Notes under the pieces: model-generated
Told to the model about the DNA's origin: nothing
The model's database searches: none
What the model saw: only the letters and a program-made list of their open reading frames with translations
Program-made: the position numbers and the translations under genes
Shown: positions 12,683 to 15,862 of the stretch, one piece after another
How positions within the stretch are numbered: position 1 is the stretch's first letter
How the letters are laid out: the number at the start of each line of letters is the position of its first letter
Source: JAWLCQ01 sp041687095
GTDB taxonomy: Bacteria; Planctomycetota; Phycisphaerae; SM23-33
NCBI GenBank assembly: GCA_041687095.1
Contig: JAWLCQ010000112.1
Location: 1-15,862, forward strand
DNA length: 15,862 nucleotides
Direction: 5' to 3'

Positions 12683-14893
12683 TTGGATTCCCGCAGACTG
12701 ATCGTCACGCTTCTGGTCCTGGCCCTCGGATTCGGGCTGCTCACCTGGCACGTCATGGGCCAGCGCGACGGGCAGGCCGGCGTTGCCCTTGCGCAGGACG
12801 CCGCGCCCTCCGCGCCCCAGACCGCCCCCGCCGACGAAGCGCCCCCCGCGGACGCAGCGCCCGCGGACGACGCCGCCCCCCCAGCGCCCCCCGCCCCGGC
12901 GGCGGGCGAAGCCCCGCTCCCCGCGGAGGCTCCCCGAACCGCCGCCCCCGCGCGCCCCGCGCCCTCCGCCACGGCCCCCGCCGCCCCCGCGCCCCGCCGG
13001 ACCTGGCGGTGGCTGTCCGCCCCGCCCCGGCAACTGCGCCTGGGCTCCCTCCGCCCGACGGACCCCTATGCCTTCGAGGTCGAGCTGGTCAATGAAGGGG
13101 CGGCCGTCACGGCCGTCAGGCTCCGGGGCTACTACGAGACCGTCAAGGACAAGATGCTCGCCGACGAGGACTGGGACCTCTACCGCCAGGCCCTCCGCGA
13201 GCAGCCCGACGAGTACCGCGGCAACTACAACATCATGCAGCCCTTCGCCTTCCGCGGGTCGGGCCACCGCCCCCTGGAAACGCGTTCCGTCACCTTCACC
13301 CCCCCCGGGCAGGACCGCCGGTGGACCTTCTCGCTGAGCGACGCCTCCTGGCGGGTCGTCGAGGGGCCCACGACGGGCGAGGGCGGGGCGCAGTCCGTCC
13401 GCTTCGCCTGGACGATCGAGTGGGACTTCTCCCAGGGCCAGGGCGAGAGCGACTGGCGGGACCTGATGACGGTCTACAAGACCTACACCATCCGCCCCGC
13501 GAGCTACTCCATTGAGGTCGACCTGGCCGTCGAGAACCACACCGCCGACCCCCTCGCCGTCTCGCTGGACCAGAAGGGGCCCACGGGCATCCGCCGCGAG
13601 GAGGTCCGCGGGGACCAGCGGCGGGTGGCGTACGGGGTCCTCAAGGGCGAGGAGGTCGAGGTCTCCGCCACCCTCGATCATGCCGGGCGGCTGTACAAGC
13701 TGCCGGTGGGGCGGCACCCCGAGGACGTGGTGGGCGGCAGCGCCGCGGAGAGCCCCGTCCTGTGGATCGGGTACACGAACAAGTTCTTCGGATCGATGCT
13801 GTACCTGGCGCCGCGGGAGGAGGGGCAGTTGGCGGCCCCGTCGTACAGCGCCCGCTTCTACGCGTACCCGGGGCAGGCGACGGCGAGCGAGCGGATGTTC
13901 GTGACGGGCGTGGAGCTGGGCGGGGAGCGGCCGCTCGTGGTCGCCCCCGGGCAGGTCGTGACGGCGAAGCTGGACGTCTTCGCGGGCCCCAAGGACCGCG
14001 ACGTCTTCCTCGATCAGAACAACCCGTTCTACCGCCCGCTGTACCAGCGCCTGGGGTACTCCAACACGATCGTCCTGGGCTCGTGCACCTGGGACTGGCT
14101 GACGCTGGGGATGATGTGGCTGCTGGAGAAGTTCGCGGCCATCGCGTTCGGCAACTACGGGGTGGCGATCATCGTGCTGGTGGTGCTCGTCCGCCTGGCG
14201 CTGCATCCGCTGACGAAGCGCTCGCAGGTCGCCATGAGCCGCATGCAGAAGCTCGGGCCCAAGATGAAGGAGATCCAGGAGAAGTACGCCCACGACAAGC
14301 AGGCCCAGCAGCGGGAGACGATGAAGTTCTACCGCGAGCACGGGGGCGGGATGCTCGGGTGCCTGCCCATGCTCCTGCAGATGCCCATCTGGATCGCCCT
14401 GTACTCGGGCCTCAACGCCCTGATCGAACTCCGCCACGCGGCGTTCCTGCCGTTCTGGCTCACCGACCTCAGCGCGCCCGACACCGTGATCTCCTGGGCG
14501 CCCTACGAGCTGCCCCTGATCGGGACGGGCCTGCACCTGCTGCCGATCCTGCTGGCCTTCGCGTTCGTGCTGCAGATGAAGATCAACCCCCAGATGGCCG
14601 GGGGGCAGCCCGGGGCGATGACCGAGCAGCAGCAGGCCCAGCAGAAGATGATGAAGTGGATGATGCCCGCCATGATGCTCTTCGTCCTGTACACCGCCCC
14701 CTCCGGGCTCAACCTCTACATCATGACCTCCACCTTCGCCGGGGTCGCCGAGCAGTACGTCATCCGCAAGCACATCCGCGAACGAGAGGAGGCCCAGGCG
14801 ATGAAGGAAACGACCATCGAGGTCCCCGGCAAGGCCCTCCGCGGATCCCGCCCCAAGAAGCCCAAGGGCCCCGGGTTCATGAAGCACGGGTAG
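12683..14893 (+). CDS. yidC: Membrane protein insertase YidC
   Basis: YidC inserts and folds inner-membrane proteins, alone or with SecYEG. I place the start at TTG 12683 (736 aa): GAGGAG lies 6 nt upstream and the protein then begins DSRRLIVTLLV, the usual YidC first helix. An in-frame ATG at 12656 gives 745 aa but has no Shine-Dalgarno sequence. After the first helix come an Ala/Pro/Asp-rich linker (about 35-110) and a large periplasmic beta domain (about 115-445). The conserved insertase core follows: YGVAIIVLVVLVRLALHPLTK with the groove Arg504 (equivalent to E. coli Arg366), then a cytoplasmic hairpin (MQKLGPKMKEIQEKY), GCLPMLLQMPIWIALY at about 559-574, a helix at about 611-633 and the last at about 656-685 (LYTAPSGLNLY). 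The tail is basic (RPKKPKGPGFMKHG), as in YidC proteins that contact ribosomes. The usual rnpA/rpmH neighbours are not upstream. Confidence 0.96.
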   Translation: MDSRRLIVTLLVLALGFGLLTWHVMGQRDGQAGVALAQDAAPSAPQTAPADEAPPADAAPADDAAPPAPPAPAAGEAPLPAEAPRTAAPARPAPSATAPAAPAPRRTWRWLSAPPRQLRLGSLRPTDPYAFEVELVNEGAAVTAVRLRGYYETVKDKMLADEDWDLYRQALREQPDEYRGNYNIMQPFAFRGSGHRPLETRSVTFTPPGQDRRWTFSLSDASWRVVEGPTTGEGGAQSVRFAWTIEWDFSQGQGESDWRDLMTVYKTYTIRPASYSIEVDLAVENHTADPLAVSLDQKGPTGIRREEVRGDQRRVAYGVLKGEEVEVSATLDHAGRLYKLPVGRHPEDVVGGSAAESPVLWIGYTNKFFGSMLYLAPREEGQLAAPSYSARFYAYPGQATASERMFVTGVELGGERPLVVAPGQVVTAKLDVFAGPKDRDVFLDQNNPFYRPLYQRLGYSNTIVLGSCTWDWLTLGMMWLLEKFAAIAFGNYGVAIIVLVVLVRLALHPLTKRSQVAMSRMQKLGPKMKEIQEKYAHDKQAQQRETMKFYREHGGGMLGCLPMLLQMPIWIALYSGLNALIELRHAAFLPFWLTDLSAPDTVISWAPYELPLIGTGLHLLPILLAFAFVLQMKINPQMAGGQPGAMTEQQQAQQKMMKWMMPAMMLFVLYTAPSGLNLYIMTSTFAGVAEQYVIRKHIREREEAQAMKETTIEVPGKALRGSRPKKPKGPGFMKHG

Positions 14894-14913
14894 CGGGGGG
14901 GGGAGGGGGGAGA

Positions 14914-14997
14914 GGCACTAGGGACTAGGCACTAGGGACTAGGCACTAGGGAATAGGCAATAGGGAATAGGCAATAGGGAATAGGCAATAGGGAATA
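14914..14997 (+). repeat. Heptanucleotide tandem array, 12 units
   Basis: Twelve contiguous 7-bp units alternate GGCAxTA and GGGAxTA. The first five read GGCACTA/GGGACTA and the remaining seven GGGAATA/GGCAATA, so one C-to-A change separates two homogeneous blocks. The array begins 20 bp after the yidC stop and ends close to element C. Every unit boundary yields TAG, so all three forward frames are closed. Confidence 0.95.
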
Positions 14998-15009
14998 GGG
15001 AAGAGGGGG

Positions 15010-15401
15010 AACCGTTCGCGCCTTCGCAAACAGCAGCGAAGGCGTGAAGAGAAGGGTCCGCCGGGATCCGAAGGCGGGAGAGGCGAAGGCGGGGTAGGCT
15101 GTATCGAGCGGCCGCGCCGCCCCCGCCGGGCTTGCCCCGGCGGAGCGAAGGTTTCTAAGCTAGCCGACGGCGATCCACTTTCACTTCTTCTTCTTCTTCT
15201 TCTTCTTTCCGCCCCCGCCCGGCTTGTCCGGGTGGAGCGAAGGTTTCTAAGCTACTGGCGGGCTGCGAGGGCGTGAAAGCTTCGCTCCACCGGCGTAAAG
15301 CCGGTGGGCGCGGAAAGAAGAAGAAACAGCAGGAAAGAGGGGACAGGGCGCCGGCTAGCTTAGAAACCTTCGCTCCCCCGGGACGAGCCCGGGCGGGGGC
15401 G
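15010..15401. repeat. Modular hairpin element, diverged copy C
   Basis: The left end matches copies A and B: GAACCGTTCGCG then a hairpin with 12-bp arms (15015-15026 and 15037-15048, one G-T pair) and the trailing word GAAGAGAAGGG. The interior has a different sequence but the same design. Four hairpins with 8-bp stems and 5-nt loops lie at 15123-15143, 15215-15235, 15287-15307 and 15375-15395 (one mismatch). A 19-nt tag, AGCGAAGGTTTCTAAGCTA, follows the first two (15144-15162, 15236-15254); its complement precedes the fourth (15356-15374) and a shortened form precedes the third (15278-15286). A TTC-rich tract precedes the second hairpin and a GAA-rich tract follows the third. The right terminal repeat seen in copy A is not found. 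No gene is seen from 14894 to the end. Confidence 0.75.
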
Positions 15402-15510
15402 GGCAACCGGCCCTCCCTCCCCTCATCGGATCGCGCATCGATGCCTTCTCCCTATGCCAGTGCGGACCGGCCCGGTGGGGACGGAGAGGCCGAGATGTGT
15501 AGAACAACAA

Positions 15511-15584
15511 GGTCTCCTGACCCCCAACGTCCGGGAACACTCGGAGCGCTTCCGCGATAGCGTTCTGGCGGCGGTTCGGTCGCG
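15511..15584. repeat. Copy of the module found at 220-294
   Basis: This stretch begins GGTCTCCTGACCCCCAACG and matches 220-294 at roughly 85% by eye, including a shared AGCGCTTCCGCG word and the TTCGGTCGCG end. Here the left arm of the GGGGGTC hairpin is shortened. The same repeat family thus occurs at both ends of the window. Confidence 0.8.
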
Positions 15585-15598
15585 ATGGCATGTGGAGT

Positions 15599-15616
15599 GC
15601 GGCGGTTCACCGCCGC
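15599..15616. repeat. GCGGCGG-TTCA-CCGCCGC hairpin, copy 1
   Basis: Seven-bp arms GCGGCGG (15599-15605) and CCGCCGC (15610-15616) enclose a TTCA loop. It is the same hairpin as at 15761-15784. From memory, this repeat is frequent in planctomycete drafts. Confidence 0.85.
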
Positions 15617-15760
15617 TTTCCACCCAACGCCTGAACCTCCCACGGAAGGTTCTCTCCGCAGACCATCCCTCAATGTCCGGGCAACCTCAGCGCCAAGTCC
15701 ATTCCATCCTTCAGGCCGCTCGACGGAGGCCAGCCCGTGCGACGGGTCCAGATCCGTTGA

Positions 15761-15784
15761 AAAGCGGCGGTTCACCGCCGCTTT
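15761..15784. repeat. AAAGCGGCGG-TTCA-CCGCCGCTTT hairpin, copy 2
   Basis: Ten-bp perfect arms (15761-15770 and 15775-15784) surround the same TTCA loop as the copy at 15599-15616. The two copies lie in the same orientation 162 bp apart, in a gene-free tail; the remaining bases to 15862 show nothing I recognise. Confidence 0.85.
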
Positions 15785-15862
15785 CTGCAAGATGCTCGAT
15801 CGCCACCCCCGGACGCCTTCGCCAAGTCGCCTCCCACCCTGTGGATCCTGCGCGCGGGGCTC

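Noticed and set aside
1..15862. tRNA or rRNA genes
   Set aside because: No tRNA-like T-arm and acceptor combinations or rRNA sequence were recognised on either strand by eye.

Overview
The window is a very GC-rich stretch of bacterial chromosome. Three things point to Planctomycetota, probably a Phycisphaerae-like lineage: a PEP-CTERM protein, a large YidC with a long Ala/Pro-rich periplasmic linker, and intergenic regions packed with palindromic repeats. This assignment is inference; there is no rRNA or other marker here. A run of 10 Ns at 1223-1232 shows a scaffolded draft assembly.

Layout: 1-520 is a gene-free block of hairpin repeats. 592-5549 (+) is a membrane-microdomain cluster: a long NfeD (ClpP-like protease plus membrane plus OB domains), a short NfeD, the flotillin-like scaffold FloA and a small membrane-anchored protein. 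A 0.4 kb repeat element lies between the short nfeD and floA. 5550-5765 is a palindromic region between convergent genes. 5766-6860 (-) is a secreted alkaline-phosphatase-superfamily protein with a PEP-CTERM anchor. 7005-7513 is a second copy of the 0.4-0.5 kb element. 7544-10291 (-) is a large membrane-anchored DUF4175-like protein with a Gly-Glu-Gly-Gln repeat. 10695-11266 (-) holds two small envelope genes, a DUF1328-type membrane peptide and an acidic lipoprotein. 11775-12548 (+) is a calcineurin-like metallophosphoesterase and 12683-14893 (+) is the membrane insertase YidC. 14894-15862 is gene-free and holds a 7-bp tandem array, a third related element and more hairpin repeats.

Nearly every gene is an envelope gene. 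FloA with NfeD partners would organise membrane domains, YidC inserts membrane proteins, and the phosphatase, lipoprotein, DUF1328 and DUF4175-like proteins sit in or outside the membrane. Plausible sigma70-like promoters are visible upstream of the long nfeD, the phosphatase, the DUF4175-like gene and the metallophosphoesterase gene.

The most unusual content is non-coding. A family of modular elements (3280-3673, 7005-7513 and, diverged, 15010-15401) is built from mirror-arranged units: a polypyrimidine tract, a hairpin with an 8-bp stem and 5-nt loop, and a conserved tag. Stem sequences differ between units with paired, structure-preserving changes. All three copies lie just 3' of a gene in the same orientation. 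I do not recognise this as a described element.
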